Source of the DNA: DASZBX01 sp035943635 | Lineage (GTDB): Bacteria > Actinomycetota > Actinomycetes > Streptomycetales > Catenulisporaceae | Assembly (NCBI GenBank): GCA_035943635.1 | Contig: DASZBX010000130.1 | Location: 1 to 46,192 of the forward strand | Direction of reading: 5' to 3' | DNA: 46,192 nt | Shown here: positions 23,257-31,703 of the stretch, piece by piece | How positions within the stretch are numbered: position 1 is the stretch's first letter | Layout of the letters: every line of letters begins with the position of its first letter | The notes under the pieces: model-generated | What the model was told of the DNA's origin: nothing | The model's database searches: none | Seen by the model: only the letters and a program-made list of their open reading frames with translations | Made by a program: the position numbers and the translations under genes

Positions 23257-24021
23257 ATGACTACTGCCCTCATCACCGGGGCGACCGCCGGCATCGGGGC
23301 CGCGTTCGCCGAGCGTTTCGCCACCCGGGGGTTCCACCTGGTCCTGGTCGCCCGGGACGAGGTCCGCCTGGCCGGATCGGCCAGGAAACTGCGCGCGGCG
23401 GGCGCGGCCGACGTGGAGACCCTGGCCGCCGACCTGTCGACCGTCGCCGGGCGCACGATGGTGGAGACCCGGCTGGCCGCGGCCGAGCAGCCGGTGGACG
23501 TGCTGGTCAACAACGCCGGGTTCGGCCTGAAGGGCGGCTTCCTGCACACGCCGATCGAGGACCAGGAGGAACTGCTCGACGTCCTGGTCCGCGCGGTGCT
23601 CCGGCTCACCCATGCGGCCCTGCCCGGGATGGTCGAGCGCGGCCGCGGCGCTGTGATCAACGTCTCGTCGATGGCCGGGTTCGCTCCGCGCGGCACCTAC
23701 AGTTCCGCGAAGGCCTGGGTGACGAACTTCAGCGAGTCGGTGGCCGCCGAACTCACCGGCACGGGCGTCAGGTGCATGGCGCTCTGCCCGGGTTTCACCC
23801 ACACGGAGTTCCACGAGCGGGCCGAGGTCGAGACCGCGGACATCCCGTCGTGGATGTGGCTGACCGTGGATCAGGTCGTGAAGACCGCGCTGCACGACCT
23901 GGCCCGAGGTGTCCCGGTGAGCATCCCGGGCGCGCAGTACAAGGTACTGGCCGCAGCCTCGCGCTACTCGCCGCGCACGCTGACGAAGAGGGTCTCGCGC
24001 GGCATGAGCAAGCGCTGGTAG
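23257..24021 (+). CDS. Short-chain dehydrogenase/reductase
   Basis: A 254-residue classical SDR. TTALITGATAGIGAAFAERFA has the TGxxxGIG dinucleotide motif, VLVNNAGFGLKGGF has NNAG, VINVSSMAGFAPRGTYSSAKAWV carries the catalytic Ser and the Y-x-x-x-K (Tyr, Lys). The C-terminus ends in a basic segment (SPRTLTKRVSRGMSKRW). The substrate is not deducible. It is divergent from the nickel permease across 197 bases that contain the Nur-like box, but the box is more than 100 bases from its start, so nickel control of this gene is doubtful. Confidence 0.9.
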   Translation: MTTALITGATAGIGAAFAERFATRGFHLVLVARDEVRLAGSARKLRAAGAADVETLAADLSTVAGRTMVETRLAAAEQPVDVLVNNAGFGLKGGFLHTPIEDQEELLDVLVRAVLRLTHAALPGMVERGRGAVINVSSMAGFAPRGTYSSAKAWVTNFSESVAAELTGTGVRCMALCPGFTHTEFHERAEVETADIPSWMWLTVDQVVKTALHDLARGVPVSIPGAQYKVLAAASRYSPRTLTKRVSRGMSKRW

Positions 24022-24044
24022 CCAGTCGTCCGCTGAGTATTTGA

Positions 24045-24063
24045 CCCAACGAGTATCGTTGGG
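24045..24063. promoter_or_regulatory. Perfect palindrome before the RES toxin-antitoxin operon
   Basis: CCCAACGA-GTA-TCGTTGGG is an 8-bp perfect inverted repeat with a 3-base centre, 19 bases before the antitoxin ATG and overlapping a possible promoter (TTGACC at 24041). Autoregulation is the usual role of such a site. Confidence 0.75.
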
Positions 24064-24081
24064 AATGGAGGTGATCGCCCG

Positions 24082-24699
24082 ATGTCCATCGATACCGACG
24101 CAGACGTGTTCATCAAGGCGCCCGGGGGCCGGCACGTGCCGGTCGAGGTGCACCCGGACGGCGAGATCGTGCTGCCCAAGGAGTTCTCCGTGAACAGGAG
24201 GACGCCCAAGACCGCGCACGTTCGCCGCGGCGCCGGGCAAGTGTCCGCAGACGGCGGCGCGAACGGCAGTGTGGTCGGCGCGGCCCATGGTTCCGCGAGC
24301 GGCGCCGCCAACGGCGCGGTCCAGCGCGTGACCAAGACCGTGCGGCTCAAGACCGCCCCGGCCGCCGAGCTGTACAAGGTCGACCAGGCGCTGACCAGGG
24401 TCGTCGACGTGCTCGGGAACAACGCCACGGCCGCGCTGCTGGGCGTCGCGTCCTCGCAGCCGAGCCGGTGGAAGTCGGGCAAGGAGCGGCTGAGCCGGGC
24501 CAGCGCGAGCGCGGTGGTGCAATTGGACGCGTTCCTGGCCACGATGCTCAGCGTGTTCACCCCGGAGCAGGCGGAGCTGTGGTTGTCCGGATCCGAGCCG
24601 CACCTCGGCGGCGCCCGGCCGGCCGACGTGTTCCGGCTGCGCGGCCTGGCCGGAGTGCTGCCCGCGCTCCAGGCGATCGAAGAAGGCGCGTACGCCTGA
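24082..24699 (+). CDS. Xre/MbcA/ParS-type antitoxin with N-terminal extension
   Basis: A 205-residue protein. The last 110 residues match the Xre-MbcA-ParS antitoxin fold: TRVVDVLGNNATAALLGVASSQPSRWKSG (helix-turn-helix), then LDAFLATMLSVFTPEQAELWLSGSEPHLGGARPADVFRLRGLAG, which is the toxin-binding module. The first 95 residues (VEVHPDGEIVLPKEFS, then a Gly/Ala/Ser-rich linker) are not part of the usual antitoxin. GGAGGTGA precedes the ATG. The toxin gene starts directly after the stop codon. A perfect palindrome lies upstream. Partner recognition and autoregulation are inferred from the family. Confidence 0.88.
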   Translation: MSIDTDADVFIKAPGGRHVPVEVHPDGEIVLPKEFSVNRRTPKTAHVRRGAGQVSADGGANGSVVGAAHGSASGAANGAVQRVTKTVRLKTAPAAELYKVDQALTRVVDVLGNNATAALLGVASSQPSRWKSGKERLSRASASAVVQLDAFLATMLSVFTPEQAELWLSGSEPHLGGARPADVFRLRGLAGVLPALQAIEEGAYA

Positions 24700-25296
24700 A
24701 TGTCTCTGTACTACCGCGTAGGGATCTATTCGGAGCAGGCCCAGACCCCCGAGGACAACGGCCACCCGCTCTTCCGCTGGCCGCGCCAGGGTTTCGGCCG
24801 GATCGACGACCCGCTGAAGGACTACCTGGTGCTCTACCTGGCCGACACCGCGGAGGCGGCCGTCGCCGAGGTGTTCGGCCGCTTCCCGGAGTGGCGCTCG
24901 GCCCTGTTCGACGTGCCGCCGGCCGCGCCGCCGAACTCGCGCCGCGCCCTGTTCACCTATCAGGGTGAACCGAGAGTGTGCGACCTGGACGACGGCCACC
25001 GCCTGGTCGAGTACGGCCTGCGCCCCTCGCGCGTGGTCACCCGGGACCGCACGGTCACCCAGGAGTGGGCCCGGGCGATCTACGAACGCCGCACTCCCGA
25101 GGGCGAGCAGGAGTTCGCCGGACTGTCCTGGTGGTCTTACTACAATCCGGACTGGTCCTCGCTCGGGCTCTGGGACGTGGACCTGACCGTCGAGGACGTC
25201 GAGGACCTGTCCCTGGAGAGCCTGATCGTCCAGGAGACCGCGTTCGAGATCGCCCGGGTGATCGAGGAGAAGACCCGGCGCCGGCCGGCCGTCTGA
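24700..25296 (+). CDS. RES-domain toxin
   Basis: A 198-residue RES protein. RES toxins degrade NAD+ by phosphorolysis or modify Prs by ADP-ribosylation (MbcT and ParT, family knowledge). The catalytic positions fit R6 in YYRVG, E57 in AAVAEVFGRF and a serine in FAGLSWWSYYNP (143 or 146). It starts at the base after the antitoxin stop, so expression is tightly coupled. The stretch LFTYQGEPRVCDLDDGHRLVEYGL and TQEWARAIYE also match the fold. Length is typical. No disruption is visible, so the module looks intact. Confidence 0.9.
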   Translation: MSLYYRVGIYSEQAQTPEDNGHPLFRWPRQGFGRIDDPLKDYLVLYLADTAEAAVAEVFGRFPEWRSALFDVPPAAPPNSRRALFTYQGEPRVCDLDDGHRLVEYGLRPSRVVTRDRTVTQEWARAIYERRTPEGEQEFAGLSWWSYYNPDWSSLGLWDVDLTVEDVEDLSLESLIVQETAFEIARVIEEKTRRRPAV

Positions 25297-25356
25297 CCTG
25301 TGTTGCGGCCCCGGCAACGGTCGGGGCCGCGGCTTTCTGCGGTACCGGGTCTGTGG

Positions 25357-25911
25357 TCAGACGAGCGGGCCGAGCTTGCGCACCACGTCCGGCGAGGCCG
25401 TGTCGGCGAGGGCGAACCAGGCCGAGTCGGTGACCTCCTCGGCCTGCAACTGCCCGACGTCCGTCCCGGCTTTGGCCCGGAACACGAAGCGGAAGTCGTA
25501 GTGCCAGTGCTCGGGCTCGCCGTTCTTCTCGTTCGCAGGGATCGCGTGCACGTCGATGTCGATCGGGCGCCCGGCGAACCCGGCCAGCGGTTCGACCGCC
25601 TCGGCCGGGATCCCGGTCTCCTCGGCCAGTTCGCGCAGCGCCGCGCCGGCCAGCGACGAGTCCTCGGGCTCGCAGTGCCCGCCCGGCGTCAGCCACCTGC
25701 CCAGGGCGACGTGCTTGATGTGCAGGACCTGGTCCGCCGCGTTCAGCAGGATCGCGTTGACGGTGACGTGCCCGGGCAGGGTGAGGCGCGACACGGGCTC
25801 CTGCGCCTGCGCCAGCAGGGACGTGACCGGTTCGAGCCGTCCGGTCTCCTCCGGGTGCCTGAGCAGGTAGTCCTCGATCGTCGTACGGATCTCTCGGGTC
25901 GAAATCGGCAT
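25357..25911 (-). CDS. NUDIX hydrolase
   Basis: A 184-residue NUDIX-fold phosphohydrolase. The NUDIX box is GGHCEPEDSSLAGAALRELAEETGI, with REL-x-EE-x-G intact and one residue more between the first glutamate/aspartate and REL than in the textbook motif, as in the common GGHxEPxD subfamily. An N-terminal helical stretch (ISTREIRTTIEDYLLRHPEE) and TPGGHC are typical of actinobacterial members. The substrate, usually a nucleoside diphosphate linked to another moiety, cannot be named. It converges on the RES gene across 60 bases. Confidence 0.9.
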   Translation of the reverse strand: MPISTREIRTTIEDYLLRHPEETGRLEPVTSLLAQAQEPVSRLTLPGHVTVNAILLNAADQVLHIKHVALGRWLTPGGHCEPEDSSLAGAALRELAEETGIPAEAVEPLAGFAGRPIDIDVHAIPANEKNGEPEHWHYDFRFVFRAKAGTDVGQLQAEEVTDSAWFALADTASPDVVRKLGPLV

Positions 25912-25945
25912 TGCGACAGCCTAACTCGTCTAGCCGCCCGGCCTG

Positions 25946-26204
25946 TCAGCGGTCTGTGTCGGCGGGCAGCCCGAGGAAGCCGGCCATGCGTTCCACGGAG
26001 TAGGCGTAGAACTCGTCGGCCGGGTCGAAGCCGTTGGCGAACTGCCCGAACGCCTCGAAACCGACCAGGCCGAAGATCTGCGACCAGACCATCGCGCCCC
26101 GGGCCAGGTCGGCGGCCGGCCGCCGTCGCGGCTCGTCCTTGATCTCCCTGGTCAACTCGGCCCGGGCTCGTTCTGCGGCGGTGTGGATCGCGGTCCTGGG
26201 CCCA
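25946..26204 (-). pseudogene. TetR-family regulator lacking its DNA-binding domain
   Basis: The last 80 residues of this minus-strand frame (HTAAERARAELTRE, then ARGAMVWSQIFGLVGFEAFGQFANGFD and YSVERMAGFLGLPAD) match the C-terminal ligand domain of TetR regulators with the WSQIFGLVSFELFGQ-type signature. The N-terminal helix-turn-helix is absent: sequence upstream of about 26204 goes directly into the operator region. An internal deletion of roughly 100 codons explains this. Two operator-like palindromes remain in the gap to the divergent nitroreductase gene. Confidence 0.75.
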
Positions 26205-26230
26205 GTGCGCCAGATTACCGATCCAAAACA

Positions 26231-26296
26231 AGAGCAGTGCTCTCGACAGCGCGCCGGATCCGACTGCGCATTGCCCTGACAAGAGAGCGCTACTCT
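26231..26296. promoter_or_regulatory. Two related palindromes before the nitroreductase gene
   Basis: AGAGCA-G-TGCTCT (26231-26243, perfect) and AGAGCG-C-TACTCT (26284-26296, imperfect) agree at 10 of 13 positions and are 53 bp apart. They are plausible operators of the former TetR regulator. Confidence 0.65.
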
Positions 26297-26354
26297 CGGA
26301 ACTCGGGCCCTCCGGCTCGGGCCGGCCCGAACCTCATCCCCCAGGGAGCACGAG

Positions 26355-26804
26355 ATGTCCGACACCAGCGTTCGCTACCTCAAGCCGCACGGCTTCGAAG
26401 TCATCGTCAACAAGGCCCTCGGCCTGATGCCGAAGCTCGGCATCAACGCCTGGGGCGCCCGGACCCTGGCCGTGCGCGGCCGCAAGAGCGGGGAGTGGAA
26501 GACCGTCCCGGTGAACCTGCTCCCGCTCGACGGCGAGCGCTACCTGGTCGCCCCGCGCGGACACACCCAGTGGGTGCGCAACATCCGGGTGGCCGGTGGC
26601 GGCGAGCTGCGGCTGGGCCGCAAGGCCGAGCCGTTCACGGTCACCGAGCTGCCCGACGACCAGAAGCTGCCGGTGCTGCGCCGCTACCTCGAGCGCTGGG
26701 GCTGGGAGGTCGGCCAGTTCTTCGAGGGCATCACCAAGGACTCCACCGACGAGCAGCTGACCGAGATCGCCCCGGGCTTCCCCGTCTTCCGGGTCAACCG
26801 CTGA
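26355..26804 (+). CDS. Deazaflavin (F420)-dependent nitroreductase family protein
   Basis: A 149-residue protein of the Ddn-like nitroreductase/FDOR-B fold. RTLAVRGRKSGEWKTVPVNLLPLDGERYLVAPRGHTQWVRNIRVAGGGELRLGR (quoted only in part: TLAVRGRKSG, RYLVAPRGHTQWVRNIR) holds the G-R-K-S-G cofactor-binding motif and the W-x-x-N motif. Members reduce F420-linked substrates (family knowledge). GGGAG lies before the ATG. The divergent TetR gene is broken, so this gene may be constitutively expressed or controlled by another regulator. It converges with the sensor kinase gene 23 bases away. Confidence 0.88.
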   Translation: MSDTSVRYLKPHGFEVIVNKALGLMPKLGINAWGARTLAVRGRKSGEWKTVPVNLLPLDGERYLVAPRGHTQWVRNIRVAGGGELRLGRKAEPFTVTELPDDQKLPVLRRYLERWGWEVGQFFEGITKDSTDEQLTEIAPGFPVFRVNR

Positions 26805-26827
26805 CCCGGCTCGCCACGAGCGACCGG

Positions 26828-28360
26828 CTACTGAGCCGCAGGCCCGCGCACGTCCGGCGCCAACGATGCCGCCGCTGCCGCTGTCTCCAGCCCGGCCCCC
26901 GCGCACGCCGCCTCCGGTTCCGACTCGCGCAGCGCGGGCAGCCGTACCGTCACCAGCGTGCCGCCCGCCGCCGGAGCCTCAACCGTGATCGAGCCGTGGT
27001 GCGCATCGACCACCGCCGCGACGATCGCGAGCCCCAGCCCTGAGCCACCGCTCGCCCGGCTCCGGCTCCTGTCCACCCGGTAGAACCGGTCGAACACATG
27101 CGGCAGAGCCTCGGCCGGGATCCCCGCGCCATGGTCGCGCACGATCAGCACCGCCCGCGGCCCCACCCGACCGGTCTCCAACCGCGCGGTCACCTCCACC
27201 GGCGTGCTCGGCGGAGTGTGCATCCGGACGTTGCCCAACAAGTTCACCACCAGCCGGCTCAACTGCATCTCATCGCCGAGCACCGGCAGTTCCCCGCACA
27301 CCCGCACCTCGATCGGCCGGCCCGGCTCCACCGCCGCGGCGTCCCGGCAGGCGTCGGCGACCAGCCGGCCCAGGTCCACCGGCTCGAACTCGGCCTCCTG
27401 CTGCTCGTCGAACCGGGCCAGCAACAAAAGCTCCTCGGTCAACCGGGTCATCCGCTTGACCTCGGCCGTGATCCGTTCCATCGCCTCGTCCACGTCCCGG
27501 CCGTCCGGCATCGCGCCGCTCAACCGCAGCTCGGCGTAGCCGCGGATCGACTGCAGCGGGGTGCGCAGCTCGTGCGAGGCGTCCGCGGCGAACTGGCGCA
27601 GCCGGCTCTGCGAGGCGTCCCGCGCGGCCAGCGCGCCCTGCAACTCGTCGAGCATGCCGTTGAGCGCCGTGCCGAGCCGGCCGACCTCCGTGCCCGGCGG
27701 CAGCGCGGTCAGGTCCATCCGGGAGGTGAAGTCCCCGCCCGCCGCCGTGTCGGCCAGCGTCGCGACCCGCTCCAGCGGCCGCAACTCCCGGCGGACCACG
27801 AACGTGCCGATGAAAGCCAGCGCGACCAGCGACAACAGCCCACTCATGCCGGCCACGTAGCTGACCTCCTGCGAGGCCAGCATGGTCTGGCTGGTCGGCG
27901 CGGCGACGACCACGCTGCGCCCGTCGCCCATCGGCAGGGCGCGCATCCGGTACCCGCTGCCCTGGCCGCCGGTGGCCAGGACCGTGGTGGAGAAGCCGTC
28001 CGCGGGCAGCGGGTCCGGCAGTTTCGGCTGCCCGGGCGCCGTCGGCACGGACTGGTCGAAGAACCCGACGTACAGATCATCGGTCGACAGCAGCCACTTG
28101 TTGTCGCCGGTCACGGAGATCTTGTGATCGAGCGCGGCCGTGCGCGTGCCCTCGGCCAGGTCGATCAGCTGGTTGTCCAGGTCCTGGTGCAGCGAGTCGC
28201 GCAGCACGATCGCCGAGGCGGTGCCGCTGACCGTGGCGACGAGCGCGAAGACCGCGAGCAGCAGCGCGGCCAGGCGATGGCTCAGCGGGCTGCCGTGCCA
28301 CCGCTGCAACGGGTGCTGCCCGGGCGGCCAGGTCATCCGCGCCCGGCTCGACCTGCTCAC
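26828..28360 (-). CDS. Two-component sensor histidine kinase
   Basis: A 510-residue membrane kinase. Two membrane helices (about 28-52 and 167-190) bracket an extracellular sensing domain of about 115 residues. A HAMP segment (RRELRPLERVATLADTAAGGDF), HisKA with FAADASHELRTPLQSIRGY (His263) and HATPase blocks NLLGNVRMHT, DHGAGIP and GGSGLGLAIV follow. The start is GTG at 28360, which overlaps the response-regulator stop as GTGA; the ATG ten codons upstream lies inside that gene. The last 30 residues are an Ala-rich tail. The pair is divergent from an MmpL-type exporter, its likely target. Confidence 0.93.
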   Translation of the reverse strand: MSRSSRARMTWPPGQHPLQRWHGSPLSHRLAALLLAVFALVATVSGTASAIVLRDSLHQDLDNQLIDLAEGTRTAALDHKISVTGDNKWLLSTDDLYVGFFDQSVPTAPGQPKLPDPLPADGFSTTVLATGGQGSGYRMRALPMGDGRSVVVAAPTSQTMLASQEVSYVAGMSGLLSLVALAFIGTFVVRRELRPLERVATLADTAAGGDFTSRMDLTALPPGTEVGRLGTALNGMLDELQGALAARDASQSRLRQFAADASHELRTPLQSIRGYAELRLSGAMPDGRDVDEAMERITAEVKRMTRLTEELLLLARFDEQQEAEFEPVDLGRLVADACRDAAAVEPGRPIEVRVCGELPVLGDEMQLSRLVVNLLGNVRMHTPPSTPVEVTARLETGRVGPRAVLIVRDHGAGIPAEALPHVFDRFYRVDRSRSRASGGSGLGLAIVAAVVDAHHGSITVEAPAAGGTLVTVRLPALRESEPEAACAGAGLETAAAAASLAPDVRGPAAQ

Positions 28361-29091
28361 GCGGACCGTCCCGGGGCGTCCTGGCCGCACAGACGGTAAC
28401 CGACACCGCGTCGGGTCCTGATCAGCGGCGGCCCGAGGGCGTCGATCTTCTTGCGCAGGTAGCTGATGTACGTCGGCACGACGGTGTCGTTGCCGCCGAA
28501 GTCATAGGACCAGACGTGTTCGAGCAGCTGCTCGCGGGTGACGACCCGCCCGTGGTTGAGCATCAGGTACCGCAGCAGGCGGAACTCGGTGGGCGAGAGC
28601 CCGATCGGCCGCCCGGCCCGGCTGACCTGGTAACTGACCGTGTCCAGTTCCAGGTCGGCGACCCGCAGCACGCTCCCGTCGCCGGCCGGCTTGCGGGTGC
28701 GGCGCAGCACGGCACTGACCCGCGCGGCGACCTCGTCCATGCCGAAGGGCTTGGTGATGTAGTCGTCGCCCCCGGCGGCCAGTCCTTTGATCACATCGGA
28801 ACGGGCGTCGCGGGCGGTCAGGAACACCACCGCGGTCTGCAGGCCGTCCGCGCGCAGGCGGCCGAGCAGCTCGTAACCGTCCGCGTCGGGCAGCATCACG
28901 TCCAGCAGGATCAGCTCGGGCAGGAACTCGCGCGCCTCGGCCAGGGCCTCGCGGCCGGTGCCGGCCGTGTGCACCTCGTAGCCGACGAACCGCAGGTAGC
29001 GCGAGACGGTCTCCCGGATCGACGGCTCGTCGTCGACCAGCAGCAGCCGGGCAGCCGGGAGGTCGGACGGGTCGTTCTGTGCTGCGCTCAC
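28357..29091 (-). CDS. OmpR-family response regulator
   Basis: A 244-residue regulator. The receiver domain (about 15-128) has the acidic pair Asp20/Asp21, phosphoacceptor Asp64 in LILLDVMLPDADGYE, the switch threonine in FLTARDA and the conserved lysine in YITKPFG. The winged-helix DNA-binding domain (about 145-240) shows LSPTEFRLLRYLMLNHGRVVTREQLLEHVW and RTRRGVGYRL. It forms a translationally coupled pair with the kinase. It lies 204 bases from the divergent MmpL gene, so it probably regulates that gene and its own promoter. No clear direct-repeat operator was identified. Confidence 0.94.
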   Translation of the reverse strand: MSAAQNDPSDLPAARLLLVDDEPSIRETVSRYLRFVGYEVHTAGTGREALAEAREFLPELILLDVMLPDADGYELLGRLRADGLQTAVVFLTARDARSDVIKGLAAGGDDYITKPFGMDEVAARVSAVLRRTRKPAGDGSVLRVADLELDTVSYQVSRAGRPIGLSPTEFRLLRYLMLNHGRVVTREQLLEHVWSYDFGGNDTVVPTYISYLRKKIDALGPPLIRTRRGVGYRLCGQDAPGRSA

Positions 29092-29229
29092 CTCTCCATG
29101 ACACCACGGGCCGAGTCTGGGAACCGTGGGAGTTGCATGTGAATATCCCGCAAGAAGTCCTTTTTGTCTGGTTTAGTAGCTGGTGAGCCCTTAGCGTGGC
29201 TCGGGTTGCGACGTACTTCCCGACCCACC

Positions 29230-29263
29230 CGTCGGGCTCAACGACCATTTCCGTCGCCCGACG
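29230..29263 (+). promoter_or_regulatory. Hairpin upstream of the MmpL-type gene
   Basis: Arms CGTCGGGC (29230-29237) and GCCCGACG (29256-29263) form an 8-bp inverted repeat 33 bases before the ATG, within the probable 5' leader. A role is not known. Confidence 0.4.
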
Positions 29264-29295
29264 GTCAAGGACCGCGAAGACAGGCTGGAGCCGCC

Positions 29296-31632
29296 ATGGC
29301 CACGCTGCTGTACCGGATGGGGAAGTTCGCCTACCGCAAGAAGTGGACCGTCATCGCCGCCTGGCTGGTGGTCCTGATCGCGGCCGCCGGTGCGGACAAG
29401 GTCTTCTCGGCGCCGCTCAGCGACAACTTCACCATCCCCGGCATCGAGGCGCAGCAGGCGATGGACACCCTGAACGCCAAGTTCGGGGCCGACTCCGGCA
29501 CCACCGGGCAGCTGGTCTTCCAGGCCCCGGGCGGGCAGAAGGTGACCACCCGGACCTACGAGGCCGCGATCGAGCAGGCCACGGCCGCAGCCTCGCACGC
29601 GACCGGGGTCAAGCAGGCGATCGACCCGTTCACCGCGCAGACGGTCTCCCCCGACCAGAGCACCGCGTACACCGAGATCGTGCTCGACGCCGCGACGTCC
29701 GACCAGGTCAGCGCCGCGACCACCAATACCCTGCAGGCGGTGTCGGCCCAGGCGCAGAAGTCCGGCCTGACCGTGGCGCTCGGCGGCGACGCCTTCTCCG
29801 ACAGCTCCTCGTCCTCCGGCGGCGGCGCCACGACCGAGGCGCTCGGCCTGCTGGCCGCCCTGATCGTGCTCGCGATCGCCTTCCGCTCGCTGCGCACCGC
29901 GCTGCTGCCGATAGTCACCGCCGTGGTCAGCGTCGGCGTCGGCACGCTGGGCCTGCTCGCGCTCAGCGGCGTGTTCACCATGAACAGCACCGCGCCCGCG
30001 CTGGGGGCGATGCTCGGCCTGGCGGTCGGCATCGACTACGCGCTGTTCATCGTCTCCCGGCATCAGGCCCAGGTGCGCGGCGGCATGGACCCGCAGGAAT
30101 CGGCCGGGCGGGCGGTGGCCACCTCGGGCAGCGCGGTCGTGTTCGCCGGGGCGAGCGTCGTGATCGCGTTGGCGGCGCTGGCCGTCGTCGACATCCCGTT
30201 CCTGACCGTGATGGGCGTCGGCGCGGCCGAGACGGTCGTCATCGCGGTGCTCGTCTCGGTCACGCTGCTCCCGGCGCTGCTCGGCCTGCGCGGGACGCGG
30301 ATCGTCGAGAGCAGGCTCTTCCGGGCCCGCTCCGGCTCCGGTTCGGCCGGGGACCAGCCCGCCGCCCGCAAGAGGACCTTCGGCTCCCGCTGGGTCTCCG
30401 GCGTCACCCGCTTCCGCTGGCCCGCGGTCGCCGCGACCGTCCTGGCCCTGCTCTTCCTGGCCGCCCCGGCCGGCAAGATGCAGCTGGGTCTGTCCCAGTC
30501 CCTCCAGGGCAGCGCCGCCCAGGCCGCGGACATGATCGACTCCGGGTTCGGTCCCGGCTTCAACGGCCCGCTGGTCCTGCTCGTCGACGCCGGCCCGGGC
30601 GCAGCCTCGGCCACCGCTTCGGCCGCGGCCGTCACCAAGGCCGCCGACGCGATCACCACCCAGGTCCGGCAGCTGGCCGACGTCGCGTACGTCGCCCAGG
30701 CCCAGCCCGACGCCACCGGCGACGCCGCCCTGGTGACCGTGATCCCGAAGAGCGGCCCGGCCGACCCGGCCACCGCCGCACTGGTCGGCTCGATCCGCGA
30801 CCTGCGCGGGTCCGTGCAGTCCGCCACCGGCACCACGATCCAGGTGACCGGCGAGACCGCGATCAACATCGACCTGTCCAAGAAGCTGTCCGGCGCCCTG
30901 CCGATCTACTTCGGCGTGGTGGTCGGCCTGGCGCTGATCCTGCTGCTGCTCGTCTTCCGCTCGATCGCGGTGCCGCTGAAGGCCATGCTCGGCTTCGTAC
31001 TGTCGGCCGGCGCCTCGCTCGGCGCGACCGTGGCCGCGTTCCAGTGGGGCTGGCTGGCGAGCTTCTTCGGCGTCACCCAGACCGGGCAGCTGCTCTCCCT
31101 GCTGCCGATCATGCTCCTGGGCATCCTGTTCGGACTGGCCATGGACTACGAGGTGTTCCTCGTCTCGCGGATGCGCGAGGAGCACGTGCAGGGCCAGGGC
31201 GCGCAGGAGTGCCTGCACACCGGCTTCCGGCACGGCGCCCGGGTGGTGACCGCCGCGGCACTGATCATGGTCGCGGTGTTCACCTCGTTCGTCTTCTCCA
31301 ACCAGCAGATGATCAAGCCGATGGCCTTCGCCTTCGCGGTCGGCATCCTGTGCGACGCCTTCCTGGTCCGAATGACGCTGGTCCCGGCCGTGCTGTCGCT
31401 GCTCGGCCGGACCGCCTGGTGGCTGCCCGGCTGGCTCGGCCGGCTGCTGCCGCACGTGGACATCGAGGGCGCGAGGCTGGCCGGACGCCCGGCGGTGTAC
31501 GCAGCCGAAGCCGCGGACGTCGACGTGAACGTGGGCGCCGGAGCCGACGGCCGGGAGCTCGAACCCGTGCCCGCGACGGCGTCCGCCCGCGTACCGCACC
31601 AGATCGACAAGCCCGCGCTGGCCGCGCGCTAG
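29296..31632 (+). CDS. MmpL-like RND-superfamily transporter
   Basis: A 778-residue exporter of the MMPL family with duplicated six-helix modules. The first helix (KKWTVIAAWLVVLIAAAGAD) is followed by an extracytoplasmic domain, then helices II-VI (about 178-340) with GIDYALFIVSRHQ, the proton-relay Asp-Tyr motif. A second helix set (about 535-715) has GLAMDYEVFLVSRMREE. The C-terminal 60 residues are a polar tail. Substrates of such actinobacterial exporters are lipids or drugs; the neighbouring two-component system points to control by an envelope signal. The start ATG at 29296 follows GGAG; the upstream frame is leader. kptA follows at 72 bases after a hairpin. Confidence 0.94.
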   Translation: MATLLYRMGKFAYRKKWTVIAAWLVVLIAAAGADKVFSAPLSDNFTIPGIEAQQAMDTLNAKFGADSGTTGQLVFQAPGGQKVTTRTYEAAIEQATAAASHATGVKQAIDPFTAQTVSPDQSTAYTEIVLDAATSDQVSAATTNTLQAVSAQAQKSGLTVALGGDAFSDSSSSSGGGATTEALGLLAALIVLAIAFRSLRTALLPIVTAVVSVGVGTLGLLALSGVFTMNSTAPALGAMLGLAVGIDYALFIVSRHQAQVRGGMDPQESAGRAVATSGSAVVFAGASVVIALAALAVVDIPFLTVMGVGAAETVVIAVLVSVTLLPALLGLRGTRIVESRLFRARSGSGSAGDQPAARKRTFGSRWVSGVTRFRWPAVAATVLALLFLAAPAGKMQLGLSQSLQGSAAQAADMIDSGFGPGFNGPLVLLVDAGPGAASATASAAAVTKAADAITTQVRQLADVAYVAQAQPDATGDAALVTVIPKSGPADPATAALVGSIRDLRGSVQSATGTTIQVTGETAINIDLSKKLSGALPIYFGVVVGLALILLLLVFRSIAVPLKAMLGFVLSAGASLGATVAAFQWGWLASFFGVTQTGQLLSLLPIMLLGILFGLAMDYEVFLVSRMREEHVQGQGAQECLHTGFRHGARVVTAAALIMVAVFTSFVFSNQQMIKPMAFAFAVGILCDAFLVRMTLVPAVLSLLGRTAWWLPGWLGRLLPHVDIEGARLAGRPAVYAAEAADVDVNVGAGADGRELEPVPATASARVPHQIDKPALAAR

Positions 31633-31643
31633 TAGTCGGACCC

Positions 31644-31690
31644 GTACCGGGCGCGAAAACCAGTTGCCCAACCGGCCCCGCGCCCGGTAC
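31644..31690 (+). terminator. Hairpin between the MmpL gene and kptA
   Basis: A 12-bp perfect stem (GTACCGGGCGCG and its complement) with a 23-base loop spans most of the intergenic gap. It may end the MmpL transcript or form part of the kptA leader. Confidence 0.55.
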
Positions 31691-31703
31691 CAAGGTGTTC
31701 ATC

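Noticed and set aside
24022..24063. Riboswitch before the RES/Xre operon
   Set aside because: The only structure is a short palindrome close to the promoter, more like an operator.
24001..26300. Phage-defence island around the RES module
   Set aside because: Neighbouring genes (SDR, NUDIX, nitroreductase) are ordinary and no nuclease, methylase or other defence gene is visible.
29191..31671. 826-codon minus-strand frame opposite the MmpL gene
   Set aside because: Gly/Arg/Asp-rich noise without domains, fully antisense to a clear membrane transporter.
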